Below, in pieces: positions 8,556 through 16,615 of a DNA stretch of 64,000 nucleotides. The stretch lies in assembly GCF_002094305.1 (NCBI RefSeq), contig NZ_LWTX01000005.1:62001-126000 (forward strand), given 5' to 3'. The position numbers were made by a program, and so were the translations under genes. Numbering within the stretch: position 1 is the first letter of the stretch; each line of letters begins with the position of its first letter. Source of the DNA: Prescottella equi (lineage in GTDB: Bacteria; Actinomycetota; Actinomycetes; Mycobacteriales; Mycobacteriaceae). Under the pieces are notes generated by a model. That model had not been told where the DNA came from. It made no database searches and saw nothing but the letters and a program-made list of their open reading frames with translations.

Positions 8556-9323
8556 TCAGCGCGACGGCGCCGCGAGCAGGAGCCGTCCGGCGTCGAAGTT
8601 CGCGGCACTGATCGGCAGCTCGCCGCGAGTCCCACTGAGTAGGACCTCCACGGTGCCCTGGCCGGTGGTGTCCCGCCCGAGGGCGTCGATCCGGCGCAGG
8701 GTCTGGGCCGCCACGGCCTCAGCGCTGTCGAACAGCGCCACCCCGTCCGGCAGGTGCGCCGCGATCTCGTCGGCGACGAGCGGGTAGTGCGTGCAGCCCA
8801 GCACGACACCGGTGACGTCGTCCGGGGTGCGGGCGGCGGCCGCGGCGATGGCAGCCCGCGCGGCCTCGACGTCCCCGAGGTCGATCGCGTCGGCGAGCCC
8901 GTGGCACGCCACCCCCACCACCGAACTGCCGTTCGCGAATTCCTTCACGAGATTGGCCTGGTAGTCACTCGCGGTCGTGGCCGCCGTCGCCCAGATCGCC
9001 ACCGAGTCGCACACCGCCGCGGCGGGCTTGATCGCGGGCACCGTGCCGATCACGGGAATCGAGTCCCCCAGGTCCGCGCGGACGTGCTCGAGCGCCGTGA
9101 CGCTCGCGGTGTTGCACGGCAGCACGACGACCTCGGCCCCGCGGTCCACCGCACGACGCGCGGTCCCGACCACCCGGTCGATCACCCAGCGTTCGTCGCG
9201 CGGACCCCACGGTGCGCCCTCGGGATCGAGCGACAGCATCAGGTCGAGATCGGGCCGCAATCGACGCAGCCACGCAGACGTCGGCAGCAGTCCCAGACCC
9301 GAGTCGATGAGCGCAACGATCAC
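8556..9323 (-). CDS. Aspartate/glutamate racemase-family protein (MurI-like)
   Basis: 255 residues with both catalytic Cys motifs of the PLP-independent racemases: PCNTAS (Cys70) and LGCTHYPL (Cys177). The N-terminal DSGLGLL resembles the DSGxGG loop of glutamate racemase. It departs from typical MurI in a long insertion-like stretch (DPEGAPWGPRDERW) and in the loop itself, so I call the family rather than MurI. Its stop is 23 nt from that of the convergent TetR gene, and it lies 18 nt after the ferredoxin reductase gene, so those two may be co-transcribed. Confidence 0.82.
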   Translation of the reverse strand: MIVALIDSGLGLLPTSAWLRRLRPDLDLMLSLDPEGAPWGPRDERWVIDRVVGTARRAVDRGAEVVVLPCNTASVTALEHVRADLGDSIPVIGTVPAIKPAAAVCDSVAIWATAATTASDYQANLVKEFANGSSVVGVACHGLADAIDLGDVEAARAAIAAAAARTPDDVTGVVLGCTHYPLVADEIAAHLPDGVALFDSAEAVAAQTLRRIDALGRDTTGQGTVEVLLSGTRGELPISAANFDAGRLLLAAPSR

Positions 9324-9341
9324 CCGACAAATCTAGCCCGC

Positions 9342-10544
9342 TCAGGCAGGGGCGGACTCGAGCAGTTCCCCGATCGGCGCCCCGGCCGCGATCTTGGCGC
9401 GCATCTTCATCACCGCGCCGGCCGATCCCGCACCCACGACGGCGGTGAGGACGCCGTCCCGCGAGTAGTACACGACGAACTTGCGGCCGTCGTCCTTGAC
9501 GACGTGGACGTCGTCGGTGGCCGACACCGCGCCCAGCGCCTGGATCTTGAGGCCGTACTGGTCGCTCCAGAAGTACGGAACCTGCGTCGGCGCGTTCGGA
9601 TCGCCAGTGCCGGTGAGCGCGCCGGCCAGGATCTTCGCCTGGTCACCGGCATTGCTCCAGTGCTCGACGCGCTTGCACTCACCCGTTCCCAGGGTCCACG
9701 CCGCGACGTCGCCGATCGCCCACACGTGCGGGTCACCGGTTCGGCCGACCGCGTCGCACACCACACCGTTGTCCAGTTCGATACCGGAATCCTCGAGCCA
9801 CCCGGTGACCGGCGTCGAACCGATACCGATCGCGACGACGTCCACCTCGAGTTCGGTGCCGTCGGTCAGGACGGCACCGACGACGCGTCCCTCGCCGGTG
9901 AGTTCGGCCAGCCCGACACCGGCTCGGACGTCGACGCCGGCCTCGACGTGCAGTCGTCCCACGAGCGCGCCGACCTGCGCACCGAGCACCGACGCGAGCG
10001 GCGCCGGCTGCGGCTCGACCAGGACGACCTCCATGCCGAGCGCCCGCATGCTCGCCGCCAGCTCGCATCCGATGAACCCGGCACCGACGACCAGCGCACG
10101 CTTGCCCTCGCCGAGATCGGCTCGCAGCGCCCGACTTTCGTCGATCGAGCGCAGGACGTGCACGCCCGCGAGGTCGGGCAGGCCGGGGATGCGGCGCGGG
10201 GTCAGGCCGGTCGCGACGATCAGTTCGCCGTACTCGACCTCGCTGCCGTCGGCCAACAGCAGCCGTCGTGCCGCCCGGTCCAGTCCGGTCGCGGCGGAGC
10301 CGAGGCGCAGCGCGATCCGGTGCTCGTCGTAGAACTCGCGCGGTCGCAGGGTGGTGTCGTCGTTCTCGCCCCGAACGACCTCCTTCGACAGCGGCGGCCG
10401 GTCGTACGGCAGGTGCGCCTCGTCGCCGACAATGACCAGTTCGCCGTCGTACCCGGACTGGCGCAGTTCCTCCGCCGCGCGGACGGCCGCCAGGCCGGCC
10501 CCGACGATCACGACCGGACCGTCGACCTTCTCGGTGCTGCTCAT
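9342..10544 (-). CDS. Ferredoxin/rubredoxin-type NAD(P)H reductase, Rv0688-like
   Basis: About 400 residues with two dinucleotide-binding motifs (VIVGAGLAAVRAAEELR near the N-terminus, ALVVGAGFIGCELAASM mid-protein), the FAD-binding VWAIGDVA, and YDRPPLSKE typical of putidaredoxin/rhodocoxin-reductase enzymes. It would feed electrons to a ferredoxin serving a P450 or another oxygenase. I prefer ATG 10544 (GAGGGG about 9 nt upstream) over ATG 10553; the frame is open to 10604, but that would read through the KstR-type box. Its position between the str operon and mft equals that of Rv0688 in M. tuberculosis. Confidence 0.88.
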   Translation of the reverse strand: MSSTEKVDGPVVIVGAGLAAVRAAEELRQSGYDGELVIVGDEAHLPYDRPPLSKEVVRGENDDTTLRPREFYDEHRIALRLGSAATGLDRAARRLLLADGSEVEYGELIVATGLTPRRIPGLPDLAGVHVLRSIDESRALRADLGEGKRALVVGAGFIGCELAASMRALGMEVVLVEPQPAPLASVLGAQVGALVGRLHVEAGVDVRAGVGLAELTGEGRVVGAVLTDGTELEVDVVAIGIGSTPVTGWLEDSGIELDNGVVCDAVGRTGDPHVWAIGDVAAWTLGTGECKRVEHWSNAGDQAKILAGALTGTGDPNAPTQVPYFWSDQYGLKIQALGAVSATDDVHVVKDDGRKFVVYYSRDGVLTAVVGAGSAGAVMKMRAKIAAGAPIGELLESAPA

Positions 10545-10586
10545 CCCTGCCATCCCCTCGGACCACTCCGACCACTCGAACACAAC

Positions 10587-10600
10587 TGGAACATGTTCTA
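10587..10600. promoter_or_regulatory. KstR-type operator upstream of the ferredoxin reductase
   Basis: TGGAACATGTTCTA matches TNNAACNNGTTNNA at all fixed positions and lies 43-56 nt before the chosen start. It is the second such box in the window and suggests the reductase belongs to the steroid regulon. The 121 bp to the divergent Gls24 gene is short, so the box could affect both directions. Confidence 0.6.
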
Positions 10601-10725
10601 CCAAATCGCCGTGATGCGCGACACCCCGTCGCCGGGCGCCGCCATCTCCGGCGCCACCCCACCCCGGTCACTACAGTTGATTTCGACCGGCACCGCATCG
10701 GGAGGGCGCCGGAAGAGGAGCGACG

Positions 10726-11205
10726 ATGACCACTGATCCGGGTTCGTTCAGTTCGAGCGCGGGCCGCGCTCCGGTGCAGTTCGGGAGCGGCCCCTCGTCC
10801 GACCTCGTCAGCTCGCAGGGGCGGACGATCATCGCGGACGCCGTCGTCGCGAAGATCGCCGGCATCGCGACTCGCGAGATCGACGGTGTCTACGACGTCG
10901 GCGGTGGCACCGCACGCGTCGTCGGGGCACTGCGCGACCGTATCCCCGGTGCGCGCGTCAACCACGGCCAGGGCGTCGCCGTCGAGGTCGGCGAGAAGCA
11001 GGCCGCGATCGACATCGGCATCGTCGCCGAATACGGCGTCGCGCTGCACGAACTCGCGGCCGGGATCCGCCGCAACGTGATCGCCGCCGTCGAGAACATG
11101 ACCGGGCTCGAGGTCACCGAGGTGAACATCACCGTCTTCGACGTGGTCTTGTTCGACGAGAACGATTCCGGCTCCGAGGTGGACGCCAAGCCGAGGGTCC
11201 AGTGA
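10726..11205 (+). CDS. Asp23/Gls24-family envelope stress protein
   Basis: 159 residues with the Asp23 core: IIADAVVAKIAGIATREIDGVYDV, VEVGEKQAAIDIGIVAEYG, IAAVENMTGLEVTEVNITVFDV. There is a Ser/Gly-rich leader of about 30 residues. Asp23 of Staphylococcus is a membrane-associated cytoplasmic protein held by a membrane anchor and linked to envelope and alkaline stress. AAGAGGAG precedes the ATG. It begins a six-gene operon in which most neighbours overlap by a few bases. Confidence 0.9.
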   Translation: MTTDPGSFSSSAGRAPVQFGSGPSSDLVSSQGRTIIADAVVAKIAGIATREIDGVYDVGGGTARVVGALRDRIPGARVNHGQGVAVEVGEKQAAIDIGIVAEYGVALHELAAGIRRNVIAAVENMTGLEVTEVNITVFDVVLFDENDSGSEVDAKPRVQ

Positions 11206-11522
11206 CCGAGGCCGATATCCGAGCACCCGACATCGCAGACCTCGCCGCCGCGGCCGCGCTCGCGGTACCCGGCGTCTCGGGCCTGCACGGTGGCGAGTTC
11301 GGGACGGTCGCGACCTATCTGCCGGGGCGGCGGATCACCGGGATCAGCATCGGAGCGGACGCGTGCGCGGTCCACGTGATCCTGCGCTATCCGGCAGACC
11401 TGATCGCGACCGCCGATCGCGTTCGCGACGCCGTCCGAGCGGTCGTCGGCGTGCCCGTCGACGTGACCATCGAGGACCTGACGGACGAACTTCCCCACGA
11501 CGAGACAGGACCACGGACATGA
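11202..11522 (+). CDS. Small Asp23/Gls24-like protein
   Basis: 106 residues from a GTG that overlaps the previous stop. The motif order (AAAAALAVPGVSGLHGG, GISIGADACAVHVILRYP, VPVDVTIEDL) looks like a reduced Asp23 domain without the long termini. It probably associates with the full-length Gls24 protein upstream. No specific function can be assigned. Confidence 0.75.
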   Translation: MTEADIRAPDIADLAAAAALAVPGVSGLHGGEFGTVATYLPGRRITGISIGADACAVHVILRYPADLIATADRVRDAVRAVVGVPVDVTIEDLTDELPHDETGPRT

Positions 11523-11698
11523 GCAGTACGGGTATGGGACTGATCGCAGGCCTGCTCCTCGCCCTCGCCGGAATCCTCGGCGGTTTCAGCGGATTCGTGT
11601 TCGCGGTGCTGCTCGGTGCCGTGGGCATGGCGATCGGCGCGCACCGTGACGGCCACCTCGACCTCGGCGCCCTACTGCGGTCCCGCGGCCGTGGCTGA
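11519..11698 (+). CDS. Small DUF2273-like membrane protein of the Gls24 operon
   Basis: 59 residues: two hydrophobic segments (LIAGLLLALAGILGG and FVFAVLLGAVGMAIG) and a short tail (DLGALLRSRGRG). Its layout resembles DUF2273 proteins, which accompany Asp23/AmaP operons. It overlaps the gene before it by ATGA and the gene after it by 8 nt. Confidence 0.75.
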   Translation: MSSTGMGLIAGLLLALAGILGGFSGFVFAVLLGAVGMAIGAHRDGHLDLGALLRSRGRG

Positions 11699-12644
11699 GA
11701 CCCCGGAAGACGATCCCGGCACCCGCGGAGGCCTCGTCATCAAGGACCGGGCCTACGAGAAGATCGCGACCACCGCGGCGCTCGGGGTACCCGGCGTCGT
11801 CGCTCAGGGCGGCGGGCTGACCCGCTTCACCGGACGCGATCTCCCACGTGCCGACGTCTCCGCCGGCGACGCGTCCGTGGCGCTGAACCTGTATCTCGGA
11901 GTCCAGTGGCCCTGCGACGTCGCCGAACTCACCCGCCGGGTCCACCGGGAGGTCGGCAAGCAGATCGAGGACCTGACCGGCCGTCCACTGCAGCGCCTCG
12001 AGGTCCTCGTCGCGGGCACCGAGGCCCTTCCCGCCGACGAGTCCGACGGCGGCGCGTGCCCGACGCCCGCGCCTGCCGACATCGTGACCCCGCCGCGGCC
12101 GCCGACCGCCGCGCCGGCGGCCGTGCCTGCTGCCGTGGTGACGGCGATCGGACTCCTCGCGCTCGCCGCCGTCGCCGCACGAGAACTGCTGATCGCCCGT
12201 GGCGTGATCGGCGGCGCGCCCTGGCTGCGAAACACCTTCGAGTGGATCGGACGCCTGCACTGGCAGCAGTGGCTCGTCCCGGCCGCCATCGCCGCACTTG
12301 CCGTCGGGATACTGTGCGTCCTGCTCGCGCTCGCTCCGCGGACCCGCACCCACGTCGCGCTCCGCACGGCCACCGGCGCTCCGACCACGTGGATGCGGCC
12401 GGTCGACGTCGCGCGCATGTGCAGCGCGCGGGCCAGCACGGTGCCCGGTGTGGCCGTCGCGCACACGACGGTCGATCGCCGACGGTCCACCGTCCACGTG
12501 CGTCCGGACGAGACCGTCGCCGGGGAGGCCGTAGCGGCGCTCGAACAGGCCGTCGCCGACTCCGTGCGCGCGAGCCTCGACGTTCTCGACCGCCCGCTGA
12601 AACTCCGGGTGAAGATCCGCACGCGCGACCGGCGGCGGGCATGA
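11691..12644 (+). CDS. Asp23-domain protein with two membrane helices
   Basis: 317 residues from GTG 11691, chosen because the frame upstream lies inside the DUF2273-like gene. Residues 15-110 form an Asp23-like domain (LVIKDRAYEKIATTAALGVPGVV). A Pro/Ala-rich linker follows, then membrane helices at about 142-163 and 195-215. A C-terminal soluble domain of about 100 residues ends in basic residues and may be DUF6286. It looks like a fused anchor for the envelope complex. Confidence 0.75.
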   Translation: MAETPEDDPGTRGGLVIKDRAYEKIATTAALGVPGVVAQGGGLTRFTGRDLPRADVSAGDASVALNLYLGVQWPCDVAELTRRVHREVGKQIEDLTGRPLQRLEVLVAGTEALPADESDGGACPTPAPADIVTPPRPPTAAPAAVPAAVVTAIGLLALAAVAARELLIARGVIGGAPWLRNTFEWIGRLHWQQWLVPAAIAALAVGILCVLLALAPRTRTHVALRTATGAPTTWMRPVDVARMCSARASTVPGVAVAHTTVDRRRSTVHVRPDETVAGEAVAALEQAVADSVRASLDVLDRPLKLRVKIRTRDRRRA

Positions 12645-13258
12645 AGCGCGGACCGGCGGCACTCAACCGCCTCCTCGTCCTGCTGATCGGTCTCGTCCTG
12701 GCCGGCCTCGGTGCGGCGGCGCTCGCGTGGGACCGCGATGTCGCGGCCGTGCGCGACGCGGTCGGCCGACTCGACCGCGACCGCGTCGTCGCCGTCCCCG
12801 ACGAACCGTGGTGGCACTGGGCGCTCGGCGCGACGATCGGCGTCTGCCTCGTGCTCGGGATAGTCGTCCTGGCCGTCGACCTGAGTCGCCGCAGGGCCGC
12901 GCCCACCGGCATGCTCGAGAGCGTCACCGACACCCCGGTGTCGATCGATCTGGGCCCGATCGCGACCGGCGTCGCGGCCGAACTGGCCAGGCTGCCGGGG
13001 GTGCGCCGGGCCCGCGGACGCGCGCTTTCCGACCGCGGGCTCGCCACGATCCAGGTCACTGTCGAGGCCGACCCGCGCACCGACATCGCGGCCCTGACCG
13101 ACGCCGCGGACCGCGTCGCCGCGACCACGACGGCCGCCCTGGGCGGCTCGGCGATCGCGGACGTGGCGGTCCGGGTGCTGCTCCACCTCGATCGCACCGA
13201 CCAACCGCCGGTGCCCGCCCCGCGGCCGCAGCCCGAGTCCGAGGGTGGAGGAGACTGA
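12641..13258 (+). CDS. AmaP-like membrane anchor of the Asp23 operon
   Basis: 205 residues from ATG 12641, overlapping the previous stop (ATGA). Hydrophobic helices at about 9-30 and 59-79 bracket a charged loop (RDAVGRLDRDRVV). The C-terminal domain (SIDLGPIATGVAAELARLPGVRRARG) is soluble, with a Pro-rich tail. This matches AmaP, the membrane anchor that holds Asp23 in Gram-positive bacteria. Assignment is by architecture and neighbours. Confidence 0.7.
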   Translation: MKRGPAALNRLLVLLIGLVLAGLGAAALAWDRDVAAVRDAVGRLDRDRVVAVPDEPWWHWALGATIGVCLVLGIVVLAVDLSRRRAAPTGMLESVTDTPVSIDLGPIATGVAAELARLPGVRRARGRALSDRGLATIQVTVEADPRTDIAALTDAADRVAATTTAALGGSAIADVAVRVLLHLDRTDQPPVPAPRPQPESEGGGD

Positions 13259-13262
13259 CCCC

Positions 13263-13892
13263 ATGCGTGACACGGACTCCGGACTCTCGACCGACGATGC
13301 CTCCTTCGAGGGGGACGACTTCTCGGACGCCGACTTCTCCGGCGAGAGCTGGCAACACCGCTCCTACGTGGGCTGCCTGTTCCGCGACACCGACCTCTCG
13401 GGCCTCGTCACCGAATCGGTGACGTTCACCGACTGCGATTTCACGGGTGCCGACCTCACCGGTTCACAACACAGCGGCTCCGCGTTCCGGAACTGCCACT
13501 TCGAGTACACCCGCATGTGGGACAGCTCATTCCGCCACTCGAGCTTCCTCGGATCGGTCATCCGGGACTCCCGCATCCGTCCGCTCACCCTCGAGGAAGT
13601 CGACTTCACGCTCGCCTCCCTCGGCGAGATCGACCTGCGCGGCGTCGACCTGTCGGGCTGCAGACTGCGGGAGGCGAATCTCGTCAAAGCGGACCTGCGC
13701 AAGGCGATCCTGCGCGGGGCCGACCTCACCGGCGCCCGCACGGGCGACCTCCGTCTCGACGACGCCGATCTCGAGGGCGCCCGCGTCGATCCCTCGCTGT
13801 GGACGTCGGCGAAGCTCGGTGGTGCCCGCATCGAAATGAACCAGGCCGTGACCTACGCGGCCGCGCACGGGCTGCGCGTCGCCGGCTACTGA
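13263..13892 (+). CDS. Pentapeptide-repeat protein
   Basis: 209 residues built of A(D/N)LXX-type repeats: DTDLSGL, DCDFTGADLTGS, VDLSGCRLREANLVKADLRKAILRGADLTGA, DDADLEGA. This predicts a right-handed quadrilateral beta-helix. Relatives include DNA-gyrase-protecting Qnr/MfpA proteins, but most have no known role. It starts 4 nt after the AmaP-like gene behind GGAGGAG, so it belongs to the envelope operon. Its stop overlaps the convergent SnoaL-like gene by 7 nt. Confidence 0.85.
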   Translation: MRDTDSGLSTDDASFEGDDFSDADFSGESWQHRSYVGCLFRDTDLSGLVTESVTFTDCDFTGADLTGSQHSGSAFRNCHFEYTRMWDSSFRHSSFLGSVIRDSRIRPLTLEEVDFTLASLGEIDLRGVDLSGCRLREANLVKADLRKAILRGADLTGARTGDLRLDDADLEGARVDPSLWTSAKLGGARIEMNQAVTYAAAHGLRVAGY

Positions 13893-14257
13893 GCCGGCCG
13901 GACGAACTCCGGCTGATCGAGCACCCGCAGCCAGCTGCCGTCCGGTTGACGCCGCACGACCTGCGCGCGGGCCCCGGCACCGTCTCGGGGCGGCGTGGAC
14001 GTCAACGCGAGATCGCTGCTGACGAGCGTCGGCAGCGGCGGCTCCGGCTCGAAGCGCGGCGCGTGCGCGAGCACCTGAGCCCACAGGTCCCGGATCGCCG
14101 CGCGACCCACCGTGACGGAACCCGGCGGATATGCCATCACAGCGTCCTCCTCGTAGAGGGCGGCGACGCCGTCCGCGTCCCCGGCGTTCGACCGCTCCAC
14201 GAACAACCTCGTGAGGTCCTCGGGGGTCATCGCCTTCTCGACATCCGCTTTCGTCAT
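13886..14257 (-). CDS. SnoaL/NTF2-like small protein
   Basis: 123 residues with the start of an NTF2-like cone fold: TPEDLTRLFVERSNAGDADGVAALYEEDAVM, PPGSVTVGRAAIRDLW, and a C-terminal strand DGSWLRVLDQPEF. Such proteins include steroid isomerases, dehydratases and ketoreductase-linked cyclases, and the sequence alone does not choose between them. It diverges from the LysR gene across 102 bp, so LysR control is plausible. Confidence 0.75.
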   Translation of the reverse strand: MTKADVEKAMTPEDLTRLFVERSNAGDADGVAALYEEDAVMAYPPGSVTVGRAAIRDLWAQVLAHAPRFEPEPPLPTLVSSDLALTSTPPRDGAGARAQVVRRQPDGSWLRVLDQPEFVRPAQ

Positions 14258-14359
14258 CGATCTGTCCTCTCGTAGCTACCGAATCCGTCCGTACCAGCCT
14301 CGATCACTTCATTCCAGAACTCCAACAGATAGTTCTGCTGATATCTAGAATCCACAGTT

Positions 14360-15232
14360 ATGGAGTTGCGTCAGCTGGAGTACTTCGTCGCGGTCGCCGA
14401 GGAAGCCAATTTCACCCGCGCCGCCGCGCGCGTACACGTCAGCCAATCGGGTATCAGCGCACAGATCCGACAGCTCGAGAACGATCTGGGCGCCCCGCTG
14501 TTCGACCGCTCGACGCGCGTCGCGGCGCTCACCGTGGCCGGAGAGGCCGCCCTCGCACACGCCCGCGCCGCACTGGCCGCCGCCCGCGCGGTCCGTGACG
14601 CCGTCGACGACGTCAACCAACTTGTGCGGGGCCGGCTCGAGGTCGGCATGGTCACCGCCTGCACCGTGACGCCGCTGTTCGACGCCCTGTCCTCGTTCCA
14701 TCGGGCGCATCCGGGGATCGACGTGAGCCTGAGGGAGGACAACTCCGATCGGCTCGTGGACGACGTCCGCGCCGGCGCCGTCGACCTGGCGCTCGTCGGG
14801 GTCGCGGGCGCGGAGCCCGCCGGGCTGCACTCGTTCACCGTCGTGCGCGAGAGACTCGTCGCGGCGGTCCCGGGCAACCATCCGCTGGCCCAGCTGTCGT
14901 CGGTGACGCTCGCCGACGTGTGCGCGCATCCACTCGTGACGTTGCCGCCCGGCACCGGCATTCGCACGGTCCTGGACCGGGGGTGTGCGGATCTGAACTG
15001 CCGGGCCTCCATCGCCCTGCAGGCCAGCGCCCCCGACGCCGTCGCAGACCTCGCGACGCGCGGGCTGGGCGTGGCGATCCTCAGCGAGTCGATGGCCACG
15101 TCGTACCCCGATCTGGCGTCGCGGGTGATCGCCGACGTCGACGTCGAGGCGGTGCTTGCCCTCGTCTGGAGGCCGGAGATCTCGCCTGCTCTGCGCGAGT
15201 TGCTCTCGTTCACGAAACGCGCATTCGCCTGA
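14360..15232 (+). CDS. LysR-family transcriptional regulator
   Basis: 290 residues. The N-terminal winged helix is textbook (MELRQLEYFVAVAEEANFTRAAARVHVSQSG, QLENDLGAPLFDRS), followed by the periplasmic-binding-like effector domain. It faces away from the SnoaL-like gene, the usual LysR arrangement with a target. The effector cannot be read from sequence. Confidence 0.93.
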   Translation: MELRQLEYFVAVAEEANFTRAAARVHVSQSGISAQIRQLENDLGAPLFDRSTRVAALTVAGEAALAHARAALAAARAVRDAVDDVNQLVRGRLEVGMVTACTVTPLFDALSSFHRAHPGIDVSLREDNSDRLVDDVRAGAVDLALVGVAGAEPAGLHSFTVVRERLVAAVPGNHPLAQLSSVTLADVCAHPLVTLPPGTGIRTVLDRGCADLNCRASIALQASAPDAVADLATRGLGVAILSESMATSYPDLASRVIADVDVEAVLALVWRPEISPALRELLSFTKRAFA

Positions 15233-15284
15233 CGGGACGGCGTCCCCGCGAAGCCGGGCCCGCACCGGCGCCGAAAACGCCGAA

Positions 15285-15314
15285 GGGCGCCCACTCCCGA
15301 AGGAGTGAGCGCCC
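15285..15314 (-). terminator. Terminator of the str operon after tuf
   Basis: Inverted repeat GGGCGCnCACTCC/GGAGTGnGCGCCC with a 4-nt loop, 22 nt after the tuf stop on the minus strand. The LysR stop is also nearby, so it may work in both directions. Confidence 0.8.
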
Positions 15315-15335
15315 CAGGCGTCAGTGAGAACTAGC

Positions 15336-16526
15336 TCACTTGATGATCTTCGTGACGCGACCGGCGCCGACGGTGCGGCCACCCTCACGGATCGCGAAGC
15401 GCAGGCCCTCGTCCATGGCGACCGGCTGGATCAGCACGACGGACATCTCGGTGTTGTCACCGGGCATGACCATCTCGGTGCCCTCGGGGAGGGTCACAAC
15501 GCCCGTCACGTCAGTCGTACGGAAGTAGAACTGCGGACGGTAGTTGTTGAAGAACGGGGTGTGGCGGCCACCCTCGTCCTTCGACAGGATGTACGCCTGG
15601 CCCTCGAACTCCGTGTGGGGAGTCGTGGTGCCCGGCTTGACGACGACCTGGCCGCGCTCGACATCCTCGCGCTTGATGCCACGAACCAGCAGACCGACGT
15701 TGTCGCCCGCCTGGCCCTGGTCGAGCAGCTTGCGGAACATCTCGATGCCGGTGACCGTGGTCTTGGTCGACTCGGGGCGGATGCCGACGATCTCGACCTC
15801 TTCGTTGACGTTGATCACGCCACGCTCGATGCGGCCGGTGACGACGGTGCCACGACCGGTGATCGTGAAGACGTCCTCGACGGGCATCAGGAACGGCTTG
15901 TCGGTCTCACGAACCGGGTCCGGGATGGACTCGTCGACCGCAGCCATCAGATCCTCGATGGACTTGACCCACTTGGCGTCGCCCTCGAGAGCCTTCAGAG
16001 CCGAGATCGGGATGACCGGAGCCTCTTCGTCGAACTCCTGGCCGGCCAGCAGCTCGCGGACCTCCATCTCGACGAGCTCGAGGATTTCCTCGTCGTCGAC
16101 CATGTCGGCCTTGTTCAGGGCGACGAGGATGTAGGGCACGCCGACCTGGCGGGCGAGCAGCACGTGCTCACGCGTCTGGGGCATCGGGCCGTCGGTGGCG
16201 GCCACGACCAGGATCGCGCCGTCCATCTGAGCAGCGCCGGTGATCATGTTCTTGATGTAGTCGGCGTGACCCGGGGCATCGACGTGAGCGTAGTGACGCT
16301 TCTCCGTCTGGTACTCAACATGCGAGATGTTGATCGTGATGCCGCGAGCCTTCTCCTCGGGAGCCTTGTCGATCTGGTCGAACGCGAAGCTCTCGTTGAG
16401 GTCCGGGTACTTGTCAGCGAGCACCTTGGTGATGGCCGCGGTCGTCGTGGTCTTGCCGTGGTCGACGTGACCGATGGTGCCGATGTTCACGTGCGGCTTG
16501 GTCCGCTCGAACTTCGCCTTCGCCAC
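15336..16526 (-). CDS. tuf: Elongation factor Tu
   Basis: 396 residues, full length. The GTPase motifs are intact: GHVDHGKT (19-26), DAPGH and NKAD. It delivers aminoacyl-tRNA to the ribosome. It is last in rpsL-rpsG-fusA-tuf, 89 nt after fusA, with a terminator behind it. Confidence 0.99.
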   Translation of the reverse strand: MAKAKFERTKPHVNIGTIGHVDHGKTTTTAAITKVLADKYPDLNESFAFDQIDKAPEEKARGITINISHVEYQTEKRHYAHVDAPGHADYIKNMITGAAQMDGAILVVAATDGPMPQTREHVLLARQVGVPYILVALNKADMVDDEEILELVEMEVRELLAGQEFDEEAPVIPISALKALEGDAKWVKSIEDLMAAVDESIPDPVRETDKPFLMPVEDVFTITGRGTVVTGRIERGVINVNEEVEIVGIRPESTKTTVTGIEMFRKLLDQGQAGDNVGLLVRGIKREDVERGQVVVKPGTTTPHTEFEGQAYILSKDEGGRHTPFFNNYRPQFYFRTTDVTGVVTLPEGTEMVMPGDNTEMSVVLIQPVAMDEGLRFAIREGGRTVGAGRVTKIIK

Positions 16527-16615
16527 TGGATGTCCTCCTGGACTGATTGTGCTTGCGGTATGCAGCAGTGCGGTTGGTTATTACTTTGGTCGTGCTTCGG
16601 CCGACGAAACCGAGG

